From an uncultured Prevotellaceae bacterium (lineage in GTDB: Bacteria; Bacteroidota; Bacteroidia; Bacteroidales; Bacteroidaceae), in assembly GCA_902762325.1 (NCBI GenBank), contig CACWNV010000010.1:41439-105438 (forward strand): 64,000 nucleotides of DNA, read 5' to 3'. A program made the position numbers and the translations under genes. This document shows positions 9,124 through 18,422 of the stretch, piece by piece (position 1 is the first letter of the stretch; each line of letters starts with the position of its first letter). The notes beneath the pieces were generated by a model that was not told where the DNA came from, made no database searches, and was given only the letters and a program-made list of their open reading frames with translations.

Positions 9124-10755
9124 TTAGTATCCTGGGTTCTGTGTCCAACCAGGATTGAGGTCAAGCATTTCCTGTTCCACGGGGAAGATACGATGACGCT
9201 TGTCGAAATTGGCATCGGGGAAGTTCTTGTAGTGTGGGAAGAACTCATCCTCGAAGTGGCCGAAGCGAATCATGTCGTTACGACGCCAGTTCTCATCGAA
9301 GAACTCACGACCACGCTCATCATAGATGTCCTGTAGGGTAGGCTCGGCGGCAATCTCTGGAGCACCAGCATACCTGCGAATCTGGTTGAAGAGTTCTTTG
9401 GCACCACTTTGTCCAAGACGTGCAAGTGCTTCTGCCTTCATGAGCAGGATATCGGCAAAGCGGAAGAGCGGCAGGTCGTTCGACTGGTTGCGGCCGTTGT
9501 TGTAGTCGTTAGGAGTGATGAACCACTTGATAGAGTGGCAACCCTGTTGGATAGACTCGTCGGTGTTACCCACGTCGATGGTGTTGTCTTGCTTGGCAAG
9601 AGTGATATTCTCCGTGAAATGCACTTGCTTGCCTTTATACATGAACGGTTCTGTGGTCGGGAGAAGCGTCTTCGAATCACGAATGAAGATATCGCCACGC
9701 AAGATGCAGAGATTACGGATGTCACCTTGCAGACTGAAGAGCTTAGCAAACTCAGGTGTTACCACAATGTTTCCACCAAACGACTGTGTGAAGCTTTCGC
9801 TTGAGCCATATACATTAGGCATAAGACCCTTCAGTTGTTTGAATGAACGAGGACGTGCATACTGGAAACCCGTACGATTGATGGCGTCGTAAGGCATTGC
9901 ATAGATGAAGTCTTCCACCTCCCAATTGTTGTCGTAAGAGAACTTATGCAGATAATCCACGGTACCGAGGTTGAACTTACCGCTCTTGATGATATCATCA
10001 CAGGTAGCGATACAATCATCCAGTTTCGGGTTGGCGGCAGTAGCGGCATCATAGAGGTCAACCGACTCAGCCGTATAGACAGGCCAGTTGATGTAGAGCT
10101 TGGCAAGCAGAGCCTCTGCCATCCATTTCGTTGGCTTGCCATAGGTGTTTTGCGACACCTCCTCCGTGAGTGAAGGGATAATCTCCTTGAGTTCCTTCTC
10201 TATCCATTCAGCCACTTGCTTGCGTGGAGAACGAGGAATCACCTCACCTTCGGCGGGCACTCTTTCAAGGATTGGCGTATCGCCAAAACTATCCATCAGA
10301 ATCCATGTAAAATAGGCACGCATGGCACGAGCAGGGGCAGTCATCTGTGTAGAGGCACCACTACCCAGTTCGGCAAGCGCAGTATTGGCCTTCGTGATAC
10401 CCGAAGTAAGGTCTGAATACCAGTCGAGCGAAGCATCGGTAGCATCACTGTTGTGAAGAGCCTGATGAGCGTACGTACCGCTATCGTAGTAGCCTCCGTC
10501 GAAAGCAAGACAAGTGAACTCATCCGAAGCAAGACATTGAGCCTCCATATAGCGGCGGCCAAAGGTTCCTGAGAGGTGGAAATAGATATCAGCCATCTTT
10601 GCCTCTACTATAATCATGGGATCAACACCTGAGTTCTCATCTGGCTTCTCTGTATATATAGAACTCGGTTTGATATCCAAATCAGTACAACTGGTAAGCG
10701 CTACGGCAAACAAGCCAGCTGTGAGAATTAATTTATCTAATTTCATAATCTTCAA
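9124..10755 (-). CDS. SusD/RagB-like outer-membrane lipoprotein (operon 1)
   Basis: 543 residues. A lipoprotein signal ends in the lipobox LTSCTD (Cys about 23), so the protein should be anchored on the cell surface. It has the usual SusD features: alpha-helical TPR-like scaffold, RAMRAYFTWILMDSFGDTPIL in the first half, and the C-terminal LPLFRFADILLMKAEALARLG and DERGREFFDENWRRNDMIRFG blocks. SusD proteins bind glycans as a lid on the SusC channel. It lies 17 bases after susC-1 in a GH28-susC-susD operon, so a pectin-type glycan is a reasonable guess. Confidence 0.93.
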   Translation of the reverse strand: MKIMKLDKLILTAGLFAVALTSCTDLDIKPSSIYTEKPDENSGVDPMIIVEAKMADIYFHLSGTFGRRYMEAQCLASDEFTCLAFDGGYYDSGTYAHQALHNSDATDASLDWYSDLTSGITKANTALAELGSGASTQMTAPARAMRAYFTWILMDSFGDTPILERVPAEGEVIPRSPRKQVAEWIEKELKEIIPSLTEEVSQNTYGKPTKWMAEALLAKLYINWPVYTAESVDLYDAATAANPKLDDCIATCDDIIKSGKFNLGTVDYLHKFSYDNNWEVEDFIYAMPYDAINRTGFQYARPRSFKQLKGLMPNVYGSSESFTQSFGGNIVVTPEFAKLFSLQGDIRNLCILRGDIFIRDSKTLLPTTEPFMYKGKQVHFTENITLAKQDNTIDVGNTDESIQQGCHSIKWFITPNDYNNGRNQSNDLPLFRFADILLMKAEALARLGQSGAKELFNQIRRYAGAPEIAAEPTLQDIYDERGREFFDENWRRNDMIRFGHFEDEFFPHYKNFPDANFDKRHRIFPVEQEMLDLNPGWTQNPGY

Positions 10756-10772
10756 ATCTGATTAAATGATAT

Positions 10773-13700
10773 TTACTTTACAGTTACGATAGCAATACGG
10801 TTTGCATGATTGGTATCTGCACCCTTAGCCGTAATGCGTATGACATTCACGCCCTTGTCTTTGAGATACTTGGCAACGGCATCGGCACGCTCCTGTGAAA
10901 GTTTCTGGTTGACATCGGTGTTTCCTTCAGGTGAAGCGTATGCCACAATCTCTACGGTTGCACCCTTCTCAATGCCGCTAAGTTCAGCGGCGTTCATAAT
11001 CTCAGATGAATTCACTGGGAATGTTACGACGTAGGTGCTCTGAACGAAATAATCCTTATCTTTGCCAGGAACTTCCTTGACTACTTCCTTGATGACTTCC
11101 TTCACAACGGGAACTTCCTTGATGACTTCTCTGTCAACATATACTGGTGTTGCCTTTTTCTTCTTGCCACCACCGAAGTTAATCTTCACGCCAACCATTA
11201 ATGAACGGGTGTGAGGATAACGGCTCCAGCGATAGTCTACGCCTGGGTCAAGTCCGCCCATATTAACCTCTGGGTCAAGACCCTTGTAGTTCGTGATGGT
11301 GAGCAAGTTGTTAGCTGTTCCATAAAGTGTCAAATCCTGAATCCAGTCGTTGAAACAGTTGCGGAAGGTGTAGCTCAACGAAAGTGATTGCAGACGGATG
11401 TAAGTGCCCTTCTCTATCCAACGGTCAGAGGGGAGTACACCAGTAGCATCGCCAATGGGGAATCCGAGGAACTCCTTCATGACGTTCTTGCCGTCGGAGA
11501 ACATCTGGGCACTATTGTAGTGAGCACGTGGGCCGTTGTAAACATCGTTTCCGAATACACCCGTGATGAATGCGTTCAGGTTCCAGTTCTTGTAAGAAAG
11601 TGTGTTGTTCCATCCTGCGTTGAGCTTAGGCTGGGCGCAACCAGTAATGCTACGGTCTTTCAAACCTGGGTTGTTAGTGGTCTCTCCTGTGCGTTTGCCA
11701 TTCTCGTCAAGCACATAATACTCAGAGCGTCCGTTCACCGTACCTGCATACTGATAGGTATAGAATGTACCGATTGACTCACCTTCCATAATTCGCTGGG
11801 TCCATCCGTTGGCAGAAACGCCTGCCACCATAGGATCGCCCTGTGTGAGAAGGGTGGTCTGGAACTGTTCGTTCTGCATCTTGTCAACGACATTCTTGTT
11901 GTGCGAGAGGTTAATGGTGGTATTCCATGTGAAGGTTCTGGTCTTTACGGGAACCATGTTCAAGGTGAATTCGATACCCTTATTGGTCATCTCGCCAATG
12001 TTTACGTCCAGCCAGCTATAGATATACTTTGTTGTAGGAACAGGATAGCTCCAAATCAAATCCTTTGTCTTCTTATGGTAAACTTCAATGGTACCATTGA
12101 TGCGTCCTTTCAGGAAAGCAAAGTCAAGACCGATGTTCAACATGCCTGTTGACTCCCACTTCAGGTCAAGGTTAGGATTCTTTGTTGCACCATATATACG
12201 ATACCACTTATTATCGTATTCGAATAAGCCAACGGCACCGTAGGCAGGATATGAAGAATACGGGTCAAATCCCATGGCATTACCAGAGATACCATAACCA
12301 GCACGGAGCTTCAAGTTATCGAAGACATTCTGGTTCTTCATGAAACCCTCTTCGGTGATGTTCCAAGCAAGAGAAACTGATGGAAACGTACCCCAACGTT
12401 TGTTCTTGCCGAATACGGAAGAACCGTCACGACGTACGGTAGCCTGCAACATATAGCGGCTGTCGAACGAATAGTTGGCACGGCCATAGAATGAGATGTT
12501 GCGAATACGGTCTAAGCTACCACTCTGCACGGAATTGATATTCAGGATGTTATTTGCACCCGCCATATAGAACCACGACAGGTCGTCGTTGTAGTATCCT
12601 TCTACTGTTGCACCGAAACCATCATTGTTCTTCTTCTCTTCCCAAGAGTAACCAGCCATCAAGTCCCACTTGCTCTTTCCAACCTTAAAGCCATAGTTCA
12701 GATAAGTCTCGAACGTCTGCTCACGACCGAAATAGGTGTTACGTGAAGTCTGTCCGTTCTTGTTGCCAACACCCTCGAATTGCGACTTGCGGGTGTTGTA
12801 TCCGCTATAGGTGCTCTGATAATTGCTCCAAGAGTAGTTTACATTCCAGAAGAATCCCTTCCAAAGCTCAAGAGCGGTCTTGGCGATGAACTGGTTGCGC
12901 TTCCAGATTGTCTCTGATCTATTCTCCTCCATCATGGCGAGAGGATTATAGTTCTTCGAACCAGTACCCACTGTCCACGAGCCATCTGTATTTCTGATGG
13001 CGTTGGTTGGAGAGTAGTAGTTCATGGCATCAAGCACGGATGCACCCTCGTTGCCTGTGGGAACACCGAAATGCTTGCCATACATGGAATTGAAGCCCAT
13101 CGACAGAGTGAGGTGGTCTTTTAACACCTTTGTTGAAACGAGTGAGCGAAGATTGAAACGATCCATGCCCGTCATCTTAACCACACCCTCGCGCTTAATC
13201 ACGTTACCGCTAATCATGTAGTTGGTGGTAGCGTTACCGCCGCTGATGTTCACATTATGACTATGGCTGATACCAGTACGGAGCACTTGATCCTGCCAGT
13301 CAACATCGGCACCACCGTCCTTCAGGGTAATACCAGGATTGTTCTGTGCATAGTTTCGTAAATCGCTGGCTGAAGCCATGTCGTAAGTCTTCAGGATATG
13401 GTCGAAGGCAACATAACCATTGTAAGCCACATTCGTCCTTTCCTCAGTACCCTTCTTAGTGGTGACCATAATCACGCCATTTGCAGCCTTTGAACCGTAG
13501 ATGGCTGTTGCAGTAGCATCACGAAGCACATCAATGCTCTCAATATCGTCTGGAGAAACGATGGAGATGTCAACACCAGGAATTCCGTCTACAACATAGT
13601 AAGGTGACATAGCACCCGTACGAAGTGTAGAAGCACCACGGAGAGTGATAGTTGGAGAACCGTTCGGGTCAGCTGTAGATGAAACAACCAGACCGGGTAC

Positions 13701-14144
13701 TTTTCCTTGAAGCATCTGAGCTGGGTCTGTAAACACACCCTGGTTCAGATCCTTAGCCTGCACGGTGGTGATACTTGAAGTAACATCCTTACGACGCATC
13801 GTACCATAACCGACAACCACCACCTCGTTGAGCAACTGGTTGTCTTCCCTCAAAGTGATACTTTCACCGGCATTGATGGTCTGCGGCTCAAACCCGATAT
13901 ACGATACATTCAGTTTGGCTCCGCGCTTCACATCGAGTGAATAGCGTCCATCTACATCCGTAATAGTACCATTCTGCGTACCTGCCTCCACGACGCTCAC
14001 ACCAACCAGGGGTTCTCCCTGTGCATCGCGGATTACTCCCGACACCTTGTTCTGCGCCATTGCCACAGTACTGCATGTAAAGAGGACTAACGAAAGCATT
14101 ACTTTCTCAAGTCCCCGTCGAAATTGATTTCGTACTTTTAGCAT
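10773..14144 (-). CDS. SusC/RagA TonB-dependent transporter with C-terminal OmpA-like domain (operon 1)
   Basis: 1123 residues. Signal peptide, then a carboxypeptidase-like plug extension (VSGVIRDAQGEPLVGVSVVEAG), TonB box region, plug (VVVGYGTMRRKDVTSSI, with RGASTLRTG and DVLRDATATAIYGSKAANGVI) and a 22-strand-type barrel. The barrel ends at the usual aromatic end VGVKINF (about residue 990). Another 133 residues follow (nt 10773-11174): a KKKK run, a repeating VIKEVPVVKEVIKEV linker, and an OmpA-like domain from about 1038 (AYASPEGNTDVNQKLSQERA). The Arg of the peptidoglycan-binding pair is kept; the Asp position is Ser. It imports glycan fragments with the SusD next to it. Confidence 0.92.
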   Translation of the reverse strand: MLKVRNQFRRGLEKVMLSLVLFTCSTVAMAQNKVSGVIRDAQGEPLVGVSVVEAGTQNGTITDVDGRYSLDVKRGAKLNVSYIGFEPQTINAGESITLREDNQLLNEVVVVGYGTMRRKDVTSSITTVQAKDLNQGVFTDPAQMLQGKVPGLVVSSTADPNGSPTITLRGASTLRTGAMSPYYVVDGIPGVDISIVSPDDIESIDVLRDATATAIYGSKAANGVIMVTTKKGTEERTNVAYNGYVAFDHILKTYDMASASDLRNYAQNNPGITLKDGGADVDWQDQVLRTGISHSHNVNISGGNATTNYMISGNVIKREGVVKMTGMDRFNLRSLVSTKVLKDHLTLSMGFNSMYGKHFGVPTGNEGASVLDAMNYYSPTNAIRNTDGSWTVGTGSKNYNPLAMMEENRSETIWKRNQFIAKTALELWKGFFWNVNYSWSNYQSTYSGYNTRKSQFEGVGNKNGQTSRNTYFGREQTFETYLNYGFKVGKSKWDLMAGYSWEEKKNNDGFGATVEGYYNDDLSWFYMAGANNILNINSVQSGSLDRIRNISFYGRANYSFDSRYMLQATVRRDGSSVFGKNKRWGTFPSVSLAWNITEEGFMKNQNVFDNLKLRAGYGISGNAMGFDPYSSYPAYGAVGLFEYDNKWYRIYGATKNPNLDLKWESTGMLNIGLDFAFLKGRINGTIEVYHKKTKDLIWSYPVPTTKYIYSWLDVNIGEMTNKGIEFTLNMVPVKTRTFTWNTTINLSHNKNVVDKMQNEQFQTTLLTQGDPMVAGVSANGWTQRIMEGESIGTFYTYQYAGTVNGRSEYYVLDENGKRTGETTNNPGLKDRSITGCAQPKLNAGWNNTLSYKNWNLNAFITGVFGNDVYNGPRAHYNSAQMFSDGKNVMKEFLGFPIGDATGVLPSDRWIEKGTYIRLQSLSLSYTFRNCFNDWIQDLTLYGTANNLLTITNYKGLDPEVNMGGLDPGVDYRWSRYPHTRSLMVGVKINFGGGKKKKATPVYVDREVIKEVPVVKEVIKEVVKEVPGKDKDYFVQSTYVVTFPVNSSEIMNAAELSGIEKGATVEIVAYASPEGNTDVNQKLSQERADAVAKYLKDKGVNVIRITAKGADTNHANRIAIVTVK

Positions 14145-14180
14145 AATAAATTATTGATTAGATTAATGAAATTGTCTTGT

Positions 14181-15626
14181 TTAAATGAACCCGTCATCAT
14201 TCACGCCTACGTTTAACGGTTCTCCATTGAGTATGATACGTGTCAGAATCACATGGTCGCATTTCACCGTCTTACCCGTTCTTCCGAAGCCGGGGAAGTC
14301 TCTTGCCTCCACATTGAAGCCCGACACGTATATATTGCTTGCCGTCTCAAAGTGCAAAGGATAAACCTTGCCTCGAACGAACCCCTCACCCTTGCACGGT
14401 CGTTTATCATATACGCCGCCCTCATACTGGGTTGTCTTGTTCATCGTGAGAGACATGTTATCTATATAGATATGGTGCACCTTTCCCGGGACATCGCCTC
14501 CGATAAAGCACCCATTTTCTGAAGTAGCGGTGATGTTGTTGAAGCGGATTCGCGCCACCTCACCACACCGGCCTTCAATCTGTCCTTTCGGGAAGCGCCA
14601 GTTGGCGTCCTTGTGGTTGCCGTTGGCACGCGGATAGCTGGTCACATAGATTGGCTCTGCCTTTCCCCACCATACGTCAGACCAAAGTCGGCAGTCGAGC
14701 TGTATGTTTGAAAAGGTTACGTCAGTGACCGTTCCCTCGTCGCGGTTCTGAATACCGATGCCACGGTTGGAAGCCGTGATAATACAGTTGTCGACCATGA
14801 CATTATAGATGGAGTCCATGTTCTCACTGCCTATCTTGACAGCACACGAGCGAGAAGTCATCACACAATTGGTCACCGTGATGTCATGGCAGGAGCCATA
14901 TTGTTCAAACTCCCGGCGGTTCTTCAGGCAGATGCAGTCATCTCCGCTGGTAATATAGCAGTTGGCAATGCGGACGTTCTTCGAATGGTCAAGGTCGATG
15001 CCGTCACCGTTGCGTATCTTCAGGTTATTCAACAGTTGAATGCCGTCAATAACCGCACCGTCACAGCCGATGAGGTGAACTGTCCAGTAAGCGCCCTCCC
15101 GAATCGTGACATCCCGAATGGTCAGATTGCGCACATCGGTAAGCGTGAGGACATGCGGACGCGGGTCGAAAGTCTGTGGATTAAGCGGTTTCAGTTCATA
15201 AGAATCCGACAATTCTGCTCCCATGAACGCTATGCCGTTACCATGAATGGTTCCCTTTCCCCCAATGGTTATGTTCTCGGCATGACTGGCATAGAGCCAC
15301 ATCATTCCTTCTCCTTCGTTTGCTCCGAAGGCACTGAGCCGATAGACTGACTCGTCGGGGTTGGCTTTAAGGACAGATGTTGCCTCAAGATACAATTCCA
15401 CATTTGACTTGATCTCCACAGGACCAGCCATAAACACTCTGTTGCGTGGGAAGAGGACACGTCCCCCACCCTCCTGACAGCACTGGTTGATGGCTTTCTG
15501 AATGGCGAAGGCATCATCGGTCAAACCATTTCCCTTTGCACCATAGTCCATGACATTATAGACTTTCTGTGCAGAAAGATCTGTCAGGAACAATAGACTA
15601 AGACAAAATGCAAAAAGGAATCTCAT
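14181..15626 (-). CDS. Secreted GH28-family pectinase-like enzyme, divergent active site
   Basis: 481 residues from MRFLFAFCLSLLFL, a signal peptide. The frame opens 14 codons earlier, but that start (15668) lies inside the promoter at 15666-15696, so it would not be in the transcript; Met at 15638 is also possible. The right-handed beta-helix of GH28 is clear, with three catalytic Asp in NGDGID (about 206-211) and SGDDC (229-230). The usual GHG is SCA (260-262) and the RIK site reads RGIGIQ (about 288-293), so the enzyme may not act on plain polygalacturonan. First gene of the operon, 36 bases ahead of susC-1. Confidence 0.88.
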   Translation of the reverse strand: MRFLFAFCLSLLFLTDLSAQKVYNVMDYGAKGNGLTDDAFAIQKAINQCCQEGGGRVLFPRNRVFMAGPVEIKSNVELYLEATSVLKANPDESVYRLSAFGANEGEGMMWLYASHAENITIGGKGTIHGNGIAFMGAELSDSYELKPLNPQTFDPRPHVLTLTDVRNLTIRDVTIREGAYWTVHLIGCDGAVIDGIQLLNNLKIRNGDGIDLDHSKNVRIANCYITSGDDCICLKNRREFEQYGSCHDITVTNCVMTSRSCAVKIGSENMDSIYNVMVDNCIITASNRGIGIQNRDEGTVTDVTFSNIQLDCRLWSDVWWGKAEPIYVTSYPRANGNHKDANWRFPKGQIEGRCGEVARIRFNNITATSENGCFIGGDVPGKVHHIYIDNMSLTMNKTTQYEGGVYDKRPCKGEGFVRGKVYPLHFETASNIYVSGFNVEARDFPGFGRTGKTVKCDHVILTRIILNGEPLNVGVNDDGFI

Positions 15627-15665
15627 GGTCTTAAACATTGATCTAGATATATTTATTATTCGGGA

Positions 15666-15696
15666 CAAAGTTAAACAATTTTTCTAAACAAGCAAA
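15666..15696 (-). promoter_or_regulatory. Promoter of the GH28-susC-susD operon
   Basis: On the minus strand, TTTG (15693-15696), exactly 19 bases, then TAACTTTG (15666-15673). This is a perfect match to the Bacteroidota consensus and puts the transcript start near 15659, which excludes the more upstream GH28 start codon. Confidence 0.8.
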
Positions 15697-15728
15697 AAAA
15701 ACACCAATAAAAGCGGTATATCAACCAA

Positions 15729-15785
15729 AAACAACCTCTTTACCTGATGCAAACGGCACGTTTACCATCACGAAATCATAACTCT
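15729..15785. repeat. 22-nt-period AAA-N7-TTT array, locus 2
   Basis: Three 13-base modules, AAACAACCTCTTT (15729), AAACGGCACGTTT (15751) and AAATCATAACTCT (15773), are separated by 9-base spacers, the same 22-base period as at 8835 and 32230. It sits between the divergent promoters of the GH28 operon and argR. Confidence 0.7.
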
Positions 15786-15843
15786 ATGAAAGTATAACAA
15801 ATATTAAAAAAGAATGCAAGAGTAAATATTTATACATGTTTGT

Positions 15844-15875
15844 TTTGTGTTTTCGCATGTTTATGTGTATATTTG
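15844..15875 (+). promoter_or_regulatory. Promoter of argR and the arginine cluster
   Basis: TTTG (15844-15847), a 20-base spacer and TATATTTG (15868-15875), a perfect consensus match 28 bases before the argR ATG. An AT-rich stretch, TGAATATTTTTACATCA, lies between it and the gene and resembles half of an ARG box, so autoregulation is possible but unproved. Confidence 0.7.
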
Positions 15876-15903
15876 CAGCCCAAAACTGAATATTTTTACA
15901 TCA

Positions 15904-16386
15904 ATGAAGGTCAAAAACAGTCGAATTGAAGCATTGAAAATGCTCATTTCCAGTCAACAGTTAGGTTCACAAGAGGAAGTTTTGCAAGCTCTACAACGCG
16001 AAGGATTCACTCTTACACAAGCCACACTGAGCCGCGACTTGAAACAGTTGAAGGTGGCAAAGGCTGCATCGATGAACGGGAAATACGTCTATGTGCTGCC
16101 CAATGAAACAATGTACAAGCGTGTCCACAAGTCGCAGAGTGCAAGAGAGATGCTGGCAAATCCAGGGTCAATATCGTTGGAATTCACCGGAAACATTGGT
16201 GTACTGAAAACGCGGCCAGGCTATGCCAGTCTGCTCGCCTACAACATTGACAACAGCGACCTGCATGATATTCTGGGAACCATTGCAGGTGACGATACGA
16301 TATTCATTGCCATCAAGGAAGGTATCGATCGTAAATCGGTGGCCGAACGTCTGTCGGAAATCATCCCGGAACTCAACATTCAATGA
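15904..16386 (+). CDS. argR: Arginine repressor ArgR
   Basis: 160 residues from MKVKNSRIEALKMLIS. A GTG 19 codons upstream keeps the frame but lies within the promoter, so it is rejected. The N-terminal winged helix has TQATLSRDLKQLKVAK (about 40-55), whose Ser-Arg pair reads DNA in ArgR; the C-terminal core has GTIAGDDTIFIAIK, the hexamer/arginine-binding motif. It probably controls the downstream arginine genes in response to arginine. First gene of the cluster, 30 bases ahead of the GNAT gene. Confidence 0.95.
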   Translation: MKVKNSRIEALKMLISSQQLGSQEEVLQALQREGFTLTQATLSRDLKQLKVAKAASMNGKYVYVLPNETMYKRVHKSQSAREMLANPGSISLEFTGNIGVLKTRPGYASLLAYNIDNSDLHDILGTIAGDDTIFIAIKEGIDRKSVAERLSEIIPELNIQ

Positions 16387-16416
16387 TTAACATATACACA
16401 TTATTTATAATATAAA

Positions 16417-17040
16417 GTGGAAAAAATTGAAGTCTTTGTGGCCGACGCTTCTCATGAGAAATACGTCGACACAATTCTAAAAACAATAGAAGATGCCGCA
16501 AAAGTACGTGGTACTGGCATCGCCAAACGAACACACGAGTACCTTACCACTAAAATGCGCGAAGCAAAGGCCGTGATAGCCCTCTGTGGCGACCGGTTTG
16601 CTGGATTCAGTTACATTGAGACATGGGGAAACAAACAATATGTAACCACCTCGGGACTGATCGTGCACCCTGACTTCCGCGGCATGGGTATCGCCAAGAG
16701 AATCAAAGATATGACATTCTCATTGGCTCGTACACGATGGCCGCATGCCAAGATCTTCTCGCTTACAAGCGGTGCCGCTGTCATGACAATGAACACTCAA
16801 CTGGGCTATCAGCCTGTGACATTCGCCGATCTGACAGACGATGAGGCATTCTGGAGAGGTTGTGAAGGGTGCGTCAATGTGGATGTGCTGCACCGTACTG
16901 GACGTAAATACTGCATTTGCACAGCCATGCTTTACGACCCGGAAGAGCATCTGCCCGCAAAGATTCCGCAGAATGTGCTTGAACGAATCAAGAAGATTGA
17001 TGCCGCCATCGACCTTCCCGAAGTGGAGGAATGCCCATAA
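16417..17040 (+). CDS. GNAT acyltransferase, candidate N-acylglutamate synthase
   Basis: 207 residues from a GTG start. The GNAT fold is shown by VTTSGLIVHPDFRGMGIAKRIKD (residues about 76-98), in which FRGMGIAK is the R/Q-x-x-G-x-G/A acyl-CoA loop; a C-terminal extension carries several Cys (GCEGC, CIC). It lies between argR and argG, and no argA or argJ is seen here. By context it is the best candidate for the first step, N-succinyl- or N-acetyl-glutamate synthesis. I recall fitness work in Bacteroides pointing to a GNAT for this step, but have not checked this. Confidence 0.75.
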   Translation: MEKIEVFVADASHEKYVDTILKTIEDAAKVRGTGIAKRTHEYLTTKMREAKAVIALCGDRFAGFSYIETWGNKQYVTTSGLIVHPDFRGMGIAKRIKDMTFSLARTRWPHAKIFSLTSGAAVMTMNTQLGYQPVTFADLTDDEAFWRGCEGCVNVDVLHRTGRKYCICTAMLYDPEEHLPAKIPQNVLERIKKIDAAIDLPEVEECP

Positions 17041-17096
17041 CCTGCTGATTAACAACAGGCAGAACAAAGAAACATAATAAAAACCTTTAATAGTAT

Positions 17097-17124
17097 GGTG
17101 TCTACTTGAAACCCGTTAGACACC
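17097..17124 (+). promoter_or_regulatory. Hairpin in the argG leader
   Basis: GGTGTCTA (17097-17104) and TAGACACC (17117-17124) pair perfectly over 8 bp with a 12-base loop, 31 bases before the argG ATG, in a 115-base gap. No T-run follows, so it is not a terminator; it may influence stability or translation of argG. The left arm also contains a five-codon ATG...TGA frame. Confidence 0.45.
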
Positions 17125-17155
17125 CCTCACATCCAAAGAGGACGGGAACAGAATT

Positions 17156-18355
17156 ATGACAAAGAAGAAAGTAGTAGTAGCATTTTCAGGAGGTCTTGAC
17201 ACTTCCTACACCGTGATGAAACTCACGAAAGAGGGTTATGATGTTTATGCAGCCTGTGCCAACACAGGCGGATTCAGCCCTGAGCAACTGAAAAAGAATG
17301 AGGAAAACGCATACAAGCTGGGAGCAGTCCAATATGTGACACTTGATGTCACACAGGAATATTATGAGAAATCATTGAAATACATGATTTTCGGTAATGT
17401 CCTCCGTAACAACTGCTATCCCATCTCCGTGTCTTCCGAGCGTATTTTTCAGGCTATCGCTATTGCACGCTACGCAAACGAGATAAAGGCTGATGCCATT
17501 GCGCATGGCTCAACAGGTGCCGGTAACGACCAGATCCGTTTCGACATGACGTTCCTCGTCATGGCTCCGGGGGTAGAAATCATCACACTGACACGTGACA
17601 AGAAACTGACACGTAAGGAAGAGGTGGACTATCTGAACGAGAACGGATTCTTCGCAGACTTCACAAAACTGAAATACAGCTACAATGTAGGTATCTGGGG
17701 CACAAGCATTTGCGGCGGTGAACTGCTGGATCCTACACAGGGACTGCCCGAAGACGCTTACCTCAAACATGCCACCCAGAAGGAAGAATCGACCTTGAAA
17801 ATCACTTTCAAGAAGGGAGAGATTGTCGCCGTCAACGGCGAGAACTTTGATGACAAGGTAAAAGCCATCCAGAAGATTGAGGAAATCGGTGCTTCTTATG
17901 CTATTGGCCGCGACTGTAACGTCGGCGACACCATCATCGGCATTAAAGGTCGTGTAGGCTTTGAGGCTGCCGCTCCCAAGCTGATCATCGAGGCACATCG
18001 TCTGTTGGAGAAGTCAACGCTCAGCAAATGGCAGCAGTACTGGAAGGATCAGGTTGCCAACTGGTATGGCATGTTCCTGCACGAAAGTCAGTATCTGGAG
18101 CCCGTCATGCCCGACATCGAAGCCATGCTTACTTCCAGCCAGCGGAATGTCAACGGTACAGCTATCCTGAAATTACGTCCTTACGGCTTTGAGACCGTCG
18201 GAGTGGATTCTGATGACGACCTGACGAAATCTAAACTTGGCGAGTACGGCGAGACACAAACAGGATGGACAGCCGACGAAGCGAAAGGATTTATTAAGGT
18301 CAGCTCTACCCCATTGCGTGTCTATTACGGCATTCACAAGGATGAGAAACGCTAA
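17156..18355 (+). CDS. argG: Argininosuccinate synthase
   Basis: 399 residues. The N-type ATP pyrophosphatase loop AFSGGLDTSY is at 9-18, followed by the AHGSTGAGNDQIRFD substrate-binding block (about 116-130). It joins citrulline and aspartate with ATP to form argininosuccinate. Full length for the bacterial type. No argH is in this window. It is the first large enzyme of the arginine cluster. Confidence 0.96.
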   Translation: MTKKKVVVAFSGGLDTSYTVMKLTKEGYDVYAACANTGGFSPEQLKKNEENAYKLGAVQYVTLDVTQEYYEKSLKYMIFGNVLRNNCYPISVSSERIFQAIAIARYANEIKADAIAHGSTGAGNDQIRFDMTFLVMAPGVEIITLTRDKKLTRKEEVDYLNENGFFADFTKLKYSYNVGIWGTSICGGELLDPTQGLPEDAYLKHATQKEESTLKITFKKGEIVAVNGENFDDKVKAIQKIEEIGASYAIGRDCNVGDTIIGIKGRVGFEAAAPKLIIEAHRLLEKSTLSKWQQYWKDQVANWYGMFLHESQYLEPVMPDIEAMLTSSQRNVNGTAILKLRPYGFETVGVDSDDDLTKSKLGEYGETQTGWTADEAKGFIKVSSTPLRVYYGIHKDEKR

Positions 18356-18422
18356 ACGACGGACATTTACCAATCATAACAGATATTTAACAGAAGTAGA
18401 ATCTTAATACAATACAGCATTT

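Noticed and set aside
15627-15668. Longer N-terminus of the GH28 protein
   Set aside because: The ATG lies within the -7 element, upstream of the expected transcript start, and would mask the signal peptide.
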